Below, piece after piece: positions 52,143 through 60,227 of a stretch of DNA of 64,000 bases. Below the pieces are notes generated by a model. It saw only the letters and a program-made list of their open reading frames with translations. It had not been told where the DNA came from and did no database searches. Each line of letters opens with the position of its first letter. The first letter of the stretch is position 1. Source of the DNA: Pseudomonas sp. Q1-7 (GTDB lineage: Bacteria > Pseudomonadota > Gammaproteobacteria > Pseudomonadales > Pseudomonadaceae); NCBI RefSeq assembly GCF_028010285.1, contig NZ_CP116304.1, forward strand, positions 1,504,501-1,568,500, given 5' to 3'. A program made the position numbers and the translations under genes.

Positions 52143-53093
52143 CTACTGTCGTCCGGGTTGGCTGGTGCCGTCGTCCATGCGCCGGAAGATGGCCGCCAGC
52201 AGGGAGCCGGACAGATTGTGCCAGACGCTGAACAGGGCGCTGGGCACTGCGGCCAGCGGAGAGAAGTGCGCGTTGGCCAGGGCGGCGCCGAGGCCGGAGT
52301 TCTGCATGCCGACCTCGATGGACAGCGTCTTGCGCTGGGCCAGTGGCAGACCGAAGAAGCGCCCGGCCAGGTAACCCAGGCACAGGCCCAGGCCGTTGTG
52401 CAGCACCACCACGGCCATGATCAGCAGGCCGGATTCGGCGATCTTCGCCTGGCTGGCGGCGACCACCGCCGCGACGATCGCCACGATGCTCACCACCGAC
52501 ACCAGCGGCAGCACGTCCACCACCAGCCGGACCCGCTCGCCCAGCAGGCGCTGCGCCACCAGGCCGAGGGCAATGGGCAGTAGCACCACCTGCAGGATGG
52601 ACTTGAACAGGGCGCCGAACTCTACCGGCAGCCAGGCCGAGGCCAGCAGCCAGATGAGGGCGGGGGTCACCAGTGGGGCGAGGAGGGTGGTCACCGCGGT
52701 GATGCCCACCGACAGGGCGACGTCGCCCCGGGAGAACCAGGTCATCACGTTGGAGGCGGTGCCACCGGGGCAGCAACCCACCAGGATGACGCCCACGGCG
52801 ATCTCCGACGGCAGTTGCAGCAGCTTGCAGAGCAGCCAGGCCAGTCCCGGCATGACGATGAACTGCGCGAGCACGCCGATCAGCACCCGCAGCGGGCGTC
52901 GGGCGACCTCGCGGAAGTCGGCGGCCTTCAGCGTCAGGCCCATGCCGAACATGATCAGGCCGAGCAGCGGGACTATCCAGGCGGTCAGCGGCAGGAACCA
53001 GGCCGGTTGGTAGAAGGCCAGCACGGCGAAGAGCAAGATCCACAGGGCGAAGGTGTTGCCGATGAAACGGCTGAAGGCGGCGAGGGCACGCAT
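52143..53093 (-). CDS. Bile acid:sodium symporter (BASS) family transporter
   Basis: 316 aa, about ten helices. BASS signatures include [60 protein letters not shown] (the crossover region) and [16 protein letters not shown]. Bacterial members of the YocS/PanS type transport organic anions such as pantothenate; substrate unknown here. aagga precedes the ATG. A GC-rich hairpin at 52104-52123, before the gdx riboswitch, may end its transcript. Confidence 0.87.
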   Translation of the reverse strand: MRALAAFSRFIGNTFALWILLFAVLAFYQPAWFLPLTAWIVPLLGLIMFGMGLTLKAADFREVARRPLRVLIGVLAQFIVMPGLAWLLCKLLQLPSEIAVGVILVGCCPGGTASNVMTWFSRGDVALSVGITAVTTLLAPLVTPALIWLLASAWLPVEFGALFKSILQVVLLPIALGLVAQRLLGERVRLVVDVLPLVSVVSIVAIVAAVVAASQAKIAESGLLIMAVVVLHNGLGLCLGYLAGRFFGLPLAQRKTLSIEVGMQNSGLGAALANAHFSPLAAVPSALFSVWHNLSGSLLAAIFRRMDDGTSQPGRQ

Positions 53094-53149
53094 GGTCGAT
53101 CCTTGTCGTCAACGTGAAAGCGCCGGCTCGGGGCCGGCGCTCGGAAGGG

Positions 53150-54070
53150 TCAGACGCCCTGGGGGATCTCTTCGCCGCCGAGGGCTTCGAAGAGCTGCGG
53201 GATGAACTCCACCAGGGTCAGCATCATCAGGGTGAAGCTGGCGTCGAGCTGGCTGAGGGCGTCGTCGCCGCCGTCCTGCTCGGCCTTTTCCTGCAGCAGG
53301 TCTTCGAAGCGCAGGCGCTTGATCACCAGCTTGTCGTCGAGGATGAAGGAGAGCTTGTCCTGCCAGGCCAGGGACAGCTGGGTGACCAGTTTGCCGGAGG
53401 TCAGGTGCAGCTGGATTTCGTCACTGGTCAGGTCCTGGCGTTTGCAGCGCACCACGCCGCCGTCTTCGTCGGTGTCGCGCAGTTCGCACTCGTCCAGCAC
53501 ATAGAAGTCGCTGGCGGCTTCCTGGGTCTGGACCCACTGGGTGAGGGTGGCGGTGGGGGCGATCTTCACCGAGGCCGGACGCACCGGCAGCGAGCCGATG
53601 GCTTCACGCAGGGTGGACAACAGGTCCTCGGCGCGCTTGGGGCTGGAGGCGTCCACCAGGATCAGGCCCTGGGCCGGGGCGATAGCGGCGAAGGTGGCGG
53701 ATTTGCGGATGAAGGCGCGTGGCAGGAAGCTCTGGACGATCTCGTCCTTCAACTGGTCGCGCTCCTTCTTGTAGACCTTGCGCATTTGCTCAGCTTCGAT
53801 CTGGTCGACCTTCTCTTTCAGGGCATCACGCACGACGCTGCCGGGGAGGATGCGCTCTTCCTTGCGCGCGGCCACCAGGAAGAAACCTTCGCTGACATGC
53901 ACCAACGGCGCATCCGCGCCCTTGCCGAAGGGCGCCACGAAGCCGTAGGTGGTCAGCTCCTGGCTGGCACAGGGTCGAGCCGGTTTGGTGGCCAGCGCGG
54001 CTTCCAGCGCCTCGGCATCGATGTTCAGATCCTGGGTGAGGCGATAGACAAGCAGGTTGCGAAACCACAT
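53150..54070 (-). CDS. rdgC: Recombination-associated protein RdgC
   Basis: 306 aa, usual length. RdgC forms a toroidal dimer on double-stranded DNA and restrains RecA. N-terminus [12 protein letters not shown], central [19 protein letters not shown] and C-terminal [14 protein letters not shown] are characteristic. The ATG at 54070 has ggagg 11 nt upstream; the longer frame to 54130 has no support. Lies beside the tRNA-Val/Asp cluster and fklB as in P. aeruginosa. Confidence 0.95.
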   Translation of the reverse strand: MWFRNLLVYRLTQDLNIDAEALEAALATKPARPCASQELTTYGFVAPFGKGADAPLVHVSEGFFLVAARKEERILPGSVVRDALKEKVDQIEAEQMRKVYKKERDQLKDEIVQSFLPRAFIRKSATFAAIAPAQGLILVDASSPKRAEDLLSTLREAIGSLPVRPASVKIAPTATLTQWVQTQEAASDFYVLDECELRDTDEDGGVVRCKRQDLTSDEIQLHLTSGKLVTQLSLAWQDKLSFILDDKLVIKRLRFEDLLQEKAEQDGGDDALSQLDASFTLMMLTLVEFIPQLFEALGGEEIPQGV

Positions 54071-54230
54071 AGGGGGATAACCTCCGGACACAAAGCGCGC
54101 ATTATTCTCATCGGGAGGCGTTGGGCTCAACCCTGAGCTAAGCCTTTGGAAGGCATGAGAAATTTTTTTTGAAAGAGGGCTTGCCAGGGTCCGGATACCT
54201 CTCTAGAATGCGCCCCACTTCGAGAGTGAA

Positions 54231-54306
54231 GGGTGATTAGCTCAGCCGGGAGAGCATCTGCCTTACAAGCAGAGGGTCGGCGGTTCGATCCCGTCATCAC
54301 CCACCA
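54231..54306 (+). tRNA. tRNA-Val (anticodon TAC), copy 1
   Basis: 76 nt including encoded CCA. Acceptor gggtgat/atcaccc, D arm, anticodon loop cttacaa (TAC) and TpsiC arm ggttcgatccc are all present. Identical to the tRNA at 54466. Confidence 0.97.
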
Positions 54307-54320
54307 TCTCGCAGTTACGC

Positions 54321-54397
54321 GCAGCGGTAGTTCAGTCGGTTAGAATACCGGCCTGTCACGCCGGGGGTCGCGGGTTCGAGTCCCGTCCGCTGCGCCA
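54321..54397 (+). tRNA. tRNA-Asp (anticodon GTC), copy 1
   Basis: 77 nt including CCA. Acceptor gcagcgg/ccgctgc, anticodon loop ctgtcac (GTC), TpsiC gggttcgagtccc. Discriminator G as expected for tRNA-Asp. Confidence 0.97.
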
Positions 54398-54401
54398 TAT
54401 T

Positions 54402-54432
54402 AAAAGCCCTCAGGTAACACCTGGGGGCTTTT
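54402..54432 (+). terminator. Terminator of the first tRNA pair
   Basis: Stem aaaagccc-t-caggt / acctg-g-gggctttt with a 3-nt loop, directly after tRNA-Asp copy 1. Confidence 0.88.
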
Positions 54433-54465
54433 CATTTAGTGTGCGTTGCTTCGTTGGACGCATCC

Positions 54466-54541
54466 GGGTGATTAGCTCAGCCGGGAGAGCATCTGCCTTA
54501 CAAGCAGAGGGTCGGCGGTTCGATCCCGTCATCACCCACCA
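54466..54541 (+). tRNA. tRNA-Val (anticodon TAC), copy 2
   Basis: 76 nt, identical to 54231-54306. Part of a tandem duplication of the Val-Asp unit with a 235-236 bp period. Confidence 0.97.
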
Positions 54542-54556
54542 TTTTCGCGGTTACGC

Positions 54557-54633
54557 GCAGCGGTAGTTCAGTCGGTTAGAATACCGGCCTGTCACGCCGG
54601 GGGTCGCGGGTTCGAGTCCCGTCCGCTGCGCCA
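54557..54633 (+). tRNA. tRNA-Asp (anticodon GTC), copy 2
   Basis: 77 nt, identical to 54321-54397, followed by its own terminator. Confidence 0.97.
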
Positions 54634-54636
54634 TCC

Positions 54637-54674
54637 AAAAGCCCTCAGGCAGTCATGCCTGGGGGCTTTTTCTT
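54637..54674 (+). terminator. Terminator of the second tRNA pair
   Basis: Stem aaaagccctcaggca / tgcctgggggctttt with a short loop and T run; the same design as 54402-54432 but with a different apex. Confidence 0.9.
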
Positions 54675-54845
54675 TGCCCGGCGGAAAGTTCCTACGGCAC
54701 CGGCGCAATGGCTTGCGTGATGCGGTGCAAGACGCTGAACTTATTGCCAAATCTCAGTTCTCATTGCCCATAGCCACTTCTCGCGGCGGCCTGCTAAGCT
54801 CGCCGTTCCATCGTATTGCCATCACGGCACAGACAAGGATTCAGC

Positions 54846-55556
54846 ATGAAACAACATCGGTTGGCAGCCGCTGTGGCCCTGGTGGGCCTGGTTCTCGCGG
54901 GTTGCGATTCGCAGACCAGCGTCGAACTCAAGACTCCGGCCCAGAAGGCCTCCTACGGCATCGGCCTGAACATGGGCAAGAGCCTGGCCCAGGAAGGCAT
55001 GGATGACCTCGATTCCAAGGCCGTTGCCCAGGGTATCGAAGACGCCATCGGCAAGAAGGAACAGCGCCTGAAGGATGAAGAGCTGGTCGAAGCCTTCGCG
55101 TTCCTGCAGAAGCGTGCCGAGGAGCGCATGACCGCACTGAACGCCGAGAATGCGAAGGCGGGCAAGAAGTTCCTTGAAGACAACGGCAAGCGCGAAGGCG
55201 TGGTGACCACTGCCTCCGGCCTGCAGTACGAGATCGTGAAGAAGGCCGAAGGTCAGCAGCCCAAGGCCAGCGATGTGGTGACCGTTCACTACGAAGGCAA
55301 GCTGACTGATGGCACCGTGTTCGACAGCTCCATCCAGCGCGGCAGCCCCATCGACCTGCCGGTCAATGGTGTGATTCCCGGCTGGGTCGAAGGCCTGCAA
55401 CTGATGCACGTGGGCGAGAAGGTCAAGCTCTATATCCCCAGCGAGCTGGCCTACGGCGAGCAGAGCCCGAGCCCGGCCATTCCGGCCAACTCGGTGCTGG
55501 TGTTCGATCTGGAACTGCTCGGCATCAAGGACCCGGCCGCCGCCGACCAGCAGTAA
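54846..55556 (+). CDS. fklB: FKBP-type peptidyl-prolyl isomerase, lipoprotein (FklB/FkpA-like)
   Basis: 236 aa. A lipoprotein signal peptide with lipobox LVLAGC (C20) sends it to the envelope. An N-terminal helical FKBP_N dimerisation domain (~30-125, QKASYGIGLNMGKSLAQEG) is followed by the FKBP domain (~130-230, VTVHYEGKLTDGTVFDSS, GVIPGWVEGLQLMHVGEK, IPSELAYGE). It catalyses proline isomerisation and has chaperone activity. ATG 54846 after acaaggatt. Confidence 0.93.
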   Translation: MKQHRLAAAVALVGLVLAGCDSQTSVELKTPAQKASYGIGLNMGKSLAQEGMDDLDSKAVAQGIEDAIGKKEQRLKDEELVEAFAFLQKRAEERMTALNAENAKAGKKFLEDNGKREGVVTTASGLQYEIVKKAEGQQPKASDVVTVHYEGKLTDGTVFDSSIQRGSPIDLPVNGVIPGWVEGLQLMHVGEKVKLYIPSELAYGEQSPSPAIPANSVLVFDLELLGIKDPAAADQQ

Positions 55557-55575
55557 GCGGTCGCAGCGTCCTGGC

Positions 55576-55603
55576 AAACGCCCCGTTCGACGGGGCGTTT
55601 GCA
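55576..55603 (+). terminator. Terminator of fklB
   Basis: Perfect stem aaacgccccg / cggggcgttt with a ttcga loop, followed by tgcattt. Confidence 0.88.
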
Positions 55604-55840
55604 TTTCTGGTGACGGTCCTGTTCGAGCCTGGAACCGACCTTTCGGTCACAAGAAGAATGGAGCGCCTGGAAAGTGTTACGGTTATGCACATCACCGGGT
55701 AACCAGGCCCATGCTGGATGCGACCTGCGGTCGCACTGCCGACCGACTGGTCAAATGCTTGATTTTGCTGATCTTTTGGCCCTGGGTAAAATTTGCCCGA
55801 TCTGTCGCGGGGCCGCGTGACATGGGCCTTTGCCTTGCTC

Positions 55841-55884
55841 TGTGGAAAACTGTTCACAAGCTTATCCACAGAATTCGTGGATAA
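55841..55884. promoter_or_regulatory. Cluster of three DnaA-box-like 9-mers
   Basis: Perfect DnaA box TTATCCACA on the plus strand at 55862-55870; TTTTCCACA on the minus strand at 55841-55849; TTATCCACG on the minus strand at 55876-55884. All lie within 44 bp, 44 bp upstream of the DUF1232 start. No dnaA, rpmH, parAB or gidA is near, so not the known oriC context. Confidence 0.6.
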
Positions 55885-55927
55885 CCACGCCAAGCCCTCT
55901 AGGCCAGGCCTCAGCCGAGGAGTACCG

Positions 55928-56362
55928 ATGAAAGCTCCGTGGAATTTCCAGCGTTACCTGACGCTGGCACAGCGTTTCCTCGCCGGTGGGCGTTTGCCCT
56001 CGCTGCTGCTGGCGGTGTCGCGCAAGAGCGCGAGCCAGAGCGGTCGGCTCGGTGCAGTGAAAGATGACCTGCGACTGTTACTGTCCCTTGCCAATGCCTG
56101 GTTGCGTGGCGAATACCGGCAAATCAACCCGAAGGCATTTCTCGCCGTGGTGGGGGCCTTGCTCTACTTCGTCACGCCGCTCGATGCACTGCCCGACTGG
56201 CTGGTGGGCATGGGGTTCGTCGACGACCTGGCGGTTCTGGCCTGGGTGCTGAAGACCTGGAGCGGCGAGCTGGATGCCTTCCGCGCCTGGCGCGCGGCGC
56301 AGAGCCCAGAAGCGCGGGCGGCCCTGGAGCGCTTGCCGGCGCCGGATTCTCAGCGGTCCTGA
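55928..56362 (+). CDS. DUF1232 (YkvA family) membrane protein
   Basis: 144 aa. DUF1232 core around residues 60-120 with the diagnostic YFVTPLDALPDWLVGMGFVDDLAVLAWVL. One or two membrane-associated helices, charged N-terminus. Function unknown. gaggagt precedes the ATG. DnaA-box cluster just upstream. The 3' end overlaps the convergent periplasmic binding-protein gene by 13 bp. Confidence 0.83.
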   Translation: MKAPWNFQRYLTLAQRFLAGGRLPSLLLAVSRKSASQSGRLGAVKDDLRLLLSLANAWLRGEYRQINPKAFLAVVGALLYFVTPLDALPDWLVGMGFVDDLAVLAWVLKTWSGELDAFRAWRAAQSPEARAALERLPAPDSQRS

Positions 56363-57111
56363 AGGCCGGCGCGTTGCTGTTCCCCCAGCAGCATTGATTC
56401 GAGTTCGCCGCTGTCCCGCAGGTGCTGCAGTGCCGTGTCCAGGCGCTCGGCCGGTATCGGCAACTGACTGCCATAGACGCAATGCAGGCGATAGCGCTCC
56501 ACCACCCAGGGGCTGAAGACCAGGGGCGCGTCCGGGCGCTGGGCCAGTTCATAGGCGAGGGCGCGACGCATGTCGATAATGGCGTCCAGGCGCTTGCGAC
56601 TGAGCAGGTTCAGGCTGGTGTCCAGGTCGCGCACATCCTTGCGCTTCACCGCGTGGTTCGCGAAGGCTTCCATCAACGGCATGCTGTAGGCATAGCCCAG
56701 GCTGGTGCCCAGCACCTTTCCCCGCAGGTCGGCCAGGCCGCCGATGGTCGGGGTGTCGCGGTGCTGCAGCAGGGCATCCTCTTCTTCGAACAGCGGCGGC
56801 GACCAGCGATAGGCCGAAGCGTCCACCACCCACTCCGGATTCATGTTGCAAATCAGGTGGATGCGCCCTTTCCTGAGGGATTCCTCGATGCGCTTGTTAG
56901 GGGTTTCGATGAAGCGTACCGGGACGGAAAGGTCCTGGGCGATGCGTTCGCCGAGACGCTGGATGAAGCCGCCGAGCAGGGTGTGGTCGCTCACTTGAAC
57001 ATAAGGCATGCCGTCGGCCGGACCGAAGCCCCAACGCAGCGCGTCGGCCAGCAGCAGACTGGGCCAGAGGCTGACGAGTACCCACATCACCACATGAAAA
57101 TGCCGCGTCAC
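56350..57111 (-). CDS. Periplasmic amino-acid-type substrate-binding protein (SBP_bac_3-like)
   Basis: 253 aa with a signal peptide (~22 residues, VLVSLWPSLLLADA). The type-II periplasmic binding fold shows RFIETPNKRIEESLRKGRIHLICNMNPEW and LRGKVLGTSLGYAY. No transporter genes adjoin, so it is more likely an orphan sensor-like or moonlighting binding protein. GTG start with ggaagg upstream. Overlaps the DUF1232 gene tail to tail by 13 bp. Confidence 0.78.
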   Translation of the reverse strand: MTRHFHVVMWVLVSLWPSLLLADALRWGFGPADGMPYVQVSDHTLLGGFIQRLGERIAQDLSVPVRFIETPNKRIEESLRKGRIHLICNMNPEWVVDASAYRWSPPLFEEEDALLQHRDTPTIGGLADLRGKVLGTSLGYAYSMPLMEAFANHAVKRKDVRDLDTSLNLLSRKRLDAIIDMRRALAYELAQRPDAPLVFSPWVVERYRLHCVYGSQLPIPAERLDTALQHLRDSGELESMLLGEQQRAGLQDR

Positions 57112-57232
57112 GGACCTTCCCCCGGCTGGTGGACGCAGTATAGTTCACCCTTTGCGGGGCTTCGGCCTGCTAAGATGGCCGCCTGCATGGAGGTGCTGAA
57201 GCAGTCGGCACTGCGTTCCACGGGGAGCTTCA

Positions 57233-57547
57233 ATGAGTGTGCAAGTGATCATGCGTGACGGTCAGGCGGAGTACGCGGTACTGCCTTGGGCCGACTACCA
57301 GGCGCTGCTGCGCGCCGCCGGCCAGGCCACTACCGAGCCTGCCGCCGAACCCGCCAGAACCGTCCTCGGACAACTGAAGTCGCTGCGTGAAGCCCAGGGG
57401 CAGAGCCTGGAGCAGTTGGCCCGCGTCGTGGGGATCAGCCCGCACTACCTGGGGCTGATCGAAAGCGGCGAGCGCGAGCCCGACGAAGCGATCAAGCGCG
57501 GCCTGGCGCGTGCCCTCGGGGTATCCGGCTGGGAGTCCGGATCTTGA
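57233..57547 (+). CDS. XRE-family HTH regulator with antitoxin-like N-terminus
   Basis: 104 aa. The N-terminal VIMRDGQAEYAVLPWADYQALLRAA resembles the short Phd-like segment that precedes HTH domains in some type II antitoxins. The HTH_3 domain spans residues ~47-98 (LKSLREAQGQSLEQLARVVGISPHYLGLIESGEREP). ggggag precedes the ATG. Its stop overlaps the TTG start of the next gene, so translation is coupled. Confidence 0.83.
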   Translation: MSVQVIMRDGQAEYAVLPWADYQALLRAAGQATTEPAAEPARTVLGQLKSLREAQGQSLEQLARVVGISPHYLGLIESGEREPDEAIKRGLARALGVSGWESGS

Positions 57548-57909
57548 GCCTGAGAATCAGCCGCCAGCATTGGCAAGCCTTGTTGAATGAACTGGAGGAC
57601 GCCCGCCGTCAGCGACACCTGCTGACCTACCGGGCGTTGATCGAGCGCCTGCAACTGCCGCCACCGGCCATGCAGACCCTCACCGCCGCCCTTGAACATC
57701 TGGCTGTCCTCGATGCCCGTGCCGAGCGTCCGTTGCGCAGCTCCCTGGTCATCAGTCAGGGGGCGAGTCGCCTGCCGCGCACGGGCTTCTTCGAGTGCGT
57801 CGAGCGTCTGGGTCGCTTTTCCGGCCCGCCGGACGGAACGGCAGCGGCATCCTGGCATGCCGCCGAGGTGGTGCGCGTGTTCGAGTCCACTTATCCCGAA
57901 GAGCTCTGA
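57544..57909 (+). CDS. Hypothetical protein (121 aa), coupled to the XRE gene
   Basis: Not recognised. TTG start overlapping the XRE stop by 4 bp; its own stop overlaps the next ATG (TGATG). The product has a helical N-terminus (QHWQALLNELEDARRQRHLLTYRALIERLQL) that looks like a winged-helix fold, and a mixed C-terminal half (SSLVISQGASRLPRTGFFECVERLGRF). No catalytic motif. Coupling on both sides shows it is expressed with its neighbours. Confidence 0.7.
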   Translation: MSLRISRQHWQALLNELEDARRQRHLLTYRALIERLQLPPPAMQTLTAALEHLAVLDARAERPLRSSLVISQGASRLPRTGFFECVERLGRFSGPPDGTAAASWHAAEVVRVFESTYPEEL

Positions 57910-58376
57910 TGCTCTGGAATCTGCGGGCGCGGCTCGGCTACCAGGTGGCGCGTCGGCTGATGCGATTTCCCGGGCTGGTGGCGCACCCGCGGGCCTGGCA
58001 GTGGATGCAGGGGCAGTTCGCACGCATGGCCGCACTGGGCGATGTGTCCGCGCAGAGCTTCTACGGCCATCTGTTGCTGCACCGGGGGCATGGCTTCGGC
58101 GCTCGCGAGGAGGGAATCCGTCTACTGCGACTGGCGGCCCAGGGGGGCGATGGCAAGGCCGCCTACCAGTTGGGCCTGCTGAGCCTGGCGGGCGATGCCC
58201 GGCAAGCGCCGGATGCCGCCGAAGCCGCGCACTGGTGGGGTCTGGCAGCCAACGCCGGCCATCCGCTGGCAGCTCGCAAGCTGGCTGACCTCTATCGCGA
58301 TGGCGGACCGGGCCTGGGGCCGGATGCCTCCGCCGCAGAACGCGCGGCGCGGCGCGCGTTCGAACTCGGACTCTGA
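57909..58376 (+). CDS. Sel1-repeat protein
   Basis: 155 aa. Two clear Sel1-like repeats in the second half (EEGIRLLRLAAQGGDGKAAYQLGLLSLAGD; DAAEAAHWWGLAANAGHPLAARKLADLYRDG), preceded by a weaker one. Sel1 repeats form a superhelix for protein contacts. No signal peptide evident. The start TGATG overlaps the previous stop; last gene of the three-gene unit. Convergent with the EAL/GGDEF gene. Confidence 0.83.
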   Translation: MLWNLRARLGYQVARRLMRFPGLVAHPRAWQWMQGQFARMAALGDVSAQSFYGHLLLHRGHGFGAREEGIRLLRLAAQGGDGKAAYQLGLLSLAGDARQAPDAAEAAHWWGLAANAGHPLAARKLADLYRDGGPGLGPDASAAERAARRAFELGL

Positions 58377-58398
58377 TTCTGTCGAAACGCCTTCGCGT

Positions 58399-60144
58399 TC
58401 AATCCGCTTCGATGATGTGCAGGCTGTAGCCGGGTACCGCCTTGGCGTGGCGCTTGGCTTCCGAGGCCAGGCCGGCGAGTTGCGCGGCGTCCAGTCGTTC
58501 GCAGTCTTCCGCTTTCAGGGTCACCACACCGATGGACAGCGACAGCAGCGGAAACTCCTCGCGTTGGCCGTGGCGGTTGTGGGCGACGAAGCAGCCGGCT
58601 TCCAGGTGGTCGGGGCGGTAGAAGCGCCGGCACTGGCTCTGGAAATCTTCCAACAGGTGATTGAGCCGCAGGCGCCAGTCGTCCGATCCCAGCACCAGCA
58701 TGAAGTCGTCGCCGCCGATATGGCCGACGAAGTCCCGTGCCGGATCGACTCGCTCGCTCAGGCACTGGGCCAGGCACAGCAGCACTTCGTCGCCTTTGGC
58801 ATAGCCGTAGAGGTCGTTGAAGGGTTTGAAACTGTCGATGTCCACGTAGCAGACCACGGCCTGGCGGCGCTGCTGCAGCAGTCGGGTCAGGCACTGTTGG
58901 ATGGGCACGTTGCCGGGCAGCAGGGTCAGTGGATTGGCGTGACGCGCCTGCTGGATCTTCAGCTCGGTGATCAGCTTGAGTACGTCGATCACCCGTCCCA
59001 GCCCACGGTAGTGACCGTCGAGGAGGATGATGAAGTCTTCTTCGATGCGCTGCCGCGCGCGGCTGGTGATGAGACGGCTGACCTGCTGCAACGATTGCCC
59101 GATTTCCACGGCGAGGAAGTCCGTGCTCATCAGTCTGTTGACCGCTTTGCGCGTGAACAGGTCGGTGGCGAAAGGCCGCAGCAGGGCCTCTGAAAGCAGG
59201 TGGCGATGGACGATGCCCACCGGCCGCTGATGGGCGTCGAGTACCGCGAGGGAATTGAGGTTGGCCTGGGCGCGAAAGGCTTCCAGCACCTCGTGGATCG
59301 GCGTGTCCTGCTGCACGGCCGGTTGCTCGTTGAGCAGGGCGGAGAGGTCGCTGTTCTCTTCGTTCATGCTGCCGAGCGATTCCAGCGGTGGCAGCAGGGC
59401 GCGGGCATCGCGGGAAGGGTGTTCCTGGGGGCGGCCCAGCAGGTAGCCCTGGACGAGATCGATGCCCATTTCCGCCAGTACCGCCAGCTCTTCCGGCAGT
59501 TCGATGCCTTCCGCAATGACGTGGGCGCGCGAGGCCTTGGCCATCTTCAGGATGGATTCGACGAATTCGCGTTTCACGGCGTCCTGGTGGATGCCATCGA
59601 TGAAATGGCGATCGATCTTCACGTAATCCGGGCGCAGCTCGGACCACAGGCGCAGGCTGGAGTAGCCGGCGCCGAGATCGTCCAGGGCAATGGAGAAGCC
59701 CATGGCGCGATAGTGGTGCAGGGCGGTGTCGAGCAGGCCGAAGTCTTCGGTCGGGGTCTGTTCGGTGAGTTCGATCACCACCTGGCTGGGCGGTATGCCG
59801 AAGGCCTGCAGCATTTTCAGGGTTCGGCCCGGTTGATGCGCCGGGTCCAGCAGGGATTCCGGGGAGACGTTGAGGAACAGCAGACCGTCGAGCTTGAGCT
59901 CCTTGAAACGGCGGCAGGCGCTCTTGCGGCAGGCCATCTCCAGTTCGCTCAGGCGCCCGGCATGGCGCGCCACCGCAAACAGGGTCATCGGCGAGTGCAG
60001 CGGGCTGTTGGAGGGGCCACGGGTGAGGGCCTCGTAGCCAAGGATGCGCCGTTCCGACAGCGACAGGATCGGCTGGAACAGACTGTGCAGGTCGCCCTGG
60101 GCAAGAATCAGGCCCAACGCGCTCAACTGCTCGGTGACGGTCAT
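58399..60144 (-). CDS. EAL - CBS - GGDEF c-di-GMP signalling protein
   Basis: 581 aa, cytoplasmic. The EAL phosphodiesterase domain (residues ~10-245) has the EAL motif (38-40), NVSPESL, ELTEQ, DDLGAGYSSLR, KIDRHFI and AEGIE, the expected metal and catalytic residues. Two CBS motifs (~260-390) follow, then a GGDEF domain (~415-575) whose active-site motif reads GGDDF (477-481). Domain order and neighbours match P. aeruginosa PA3258. EAL looks active; the cyclase is uncertain because of the D for E change. No membrane anchor. Confidence 0.92.
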   Translation of the reverse strand: MTVTEQLSALGLILAQGDLHSLFQPILSLSERRILGYEALTRGPSNSPLHSPMTLFAVARHAGRLSELEMACRKSACRRFKELKLDGLLFLNVSPESLLDPAHQPGRTLKMLQAFGIPPSQVVIELTEQTPTEDFGLLDTALHHYRAMGFSIALDDLGAGYSSLRLWSELRPDYVKIDRHFIDGIHQDAVKREFVESILKMAKASRAHVIAEGIELPEELAVLAEMGIDLVQGYLLGRPQEHPSRDARALLPPLESLGSMNEENSDLSALLNEQPAVQQDTPIHEVLEAFRAQANLNSLAVLDAHQRPVGIVHRHLLSEALLRPFATDLFTRKAVNRLMSTDFLAVEIGQSLQQVSRLITSRARQRIEEDFIILLDGHYRGLGRVIDVLKLITELKIQQARHANPLTLLPGNVPIQQCLTRLLQQRRQAVVCYVDIDSFKPFNDLYGYAKGDEVLLCLAQCLSERVDPARDFVGHIGGDDFMLVLGSDDWRLRLNHLLEDFQSQCRRFYRPDHLEAGCFVAHNRHGQREEFPLLSLSIGVVTLKAEDCERLDAAQLAGLASEAKRHAKAVPGYSLHIIEAD

Positions 60145-60160
60145 GCTGTTACTCGTGAAA

Positions 60161-60188
60161 AAGAAGGGGGCCGCAGTTGCGGCCCCCG
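60161..60188 (-). terminator. Terminator downstream of prc
   Basis: Stem gggggccgca / tgcggccccc with a 2-nt apex; on the minus strand it is followed by ttcttttt. It stops prc transcription 40 nt after the stop codon and before the EAL/GGDEF gene. Confidence 0.88.
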
Positions 60189-60227
60189 GATTTCACGACA
60201 GTTGTATGACAGCGTTATGACATCAGT

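Larger units (their letters stand above)
55557..55927. other. 370-bp region with fklB terminator and a DnaA-box cluster
   Basis: The region opens with the fklB terminator and ends with three DnaA-like 9-mers (55841-55884) shortly before the DUF1232 start. No gene is supported between them. Confidence 0.6.
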
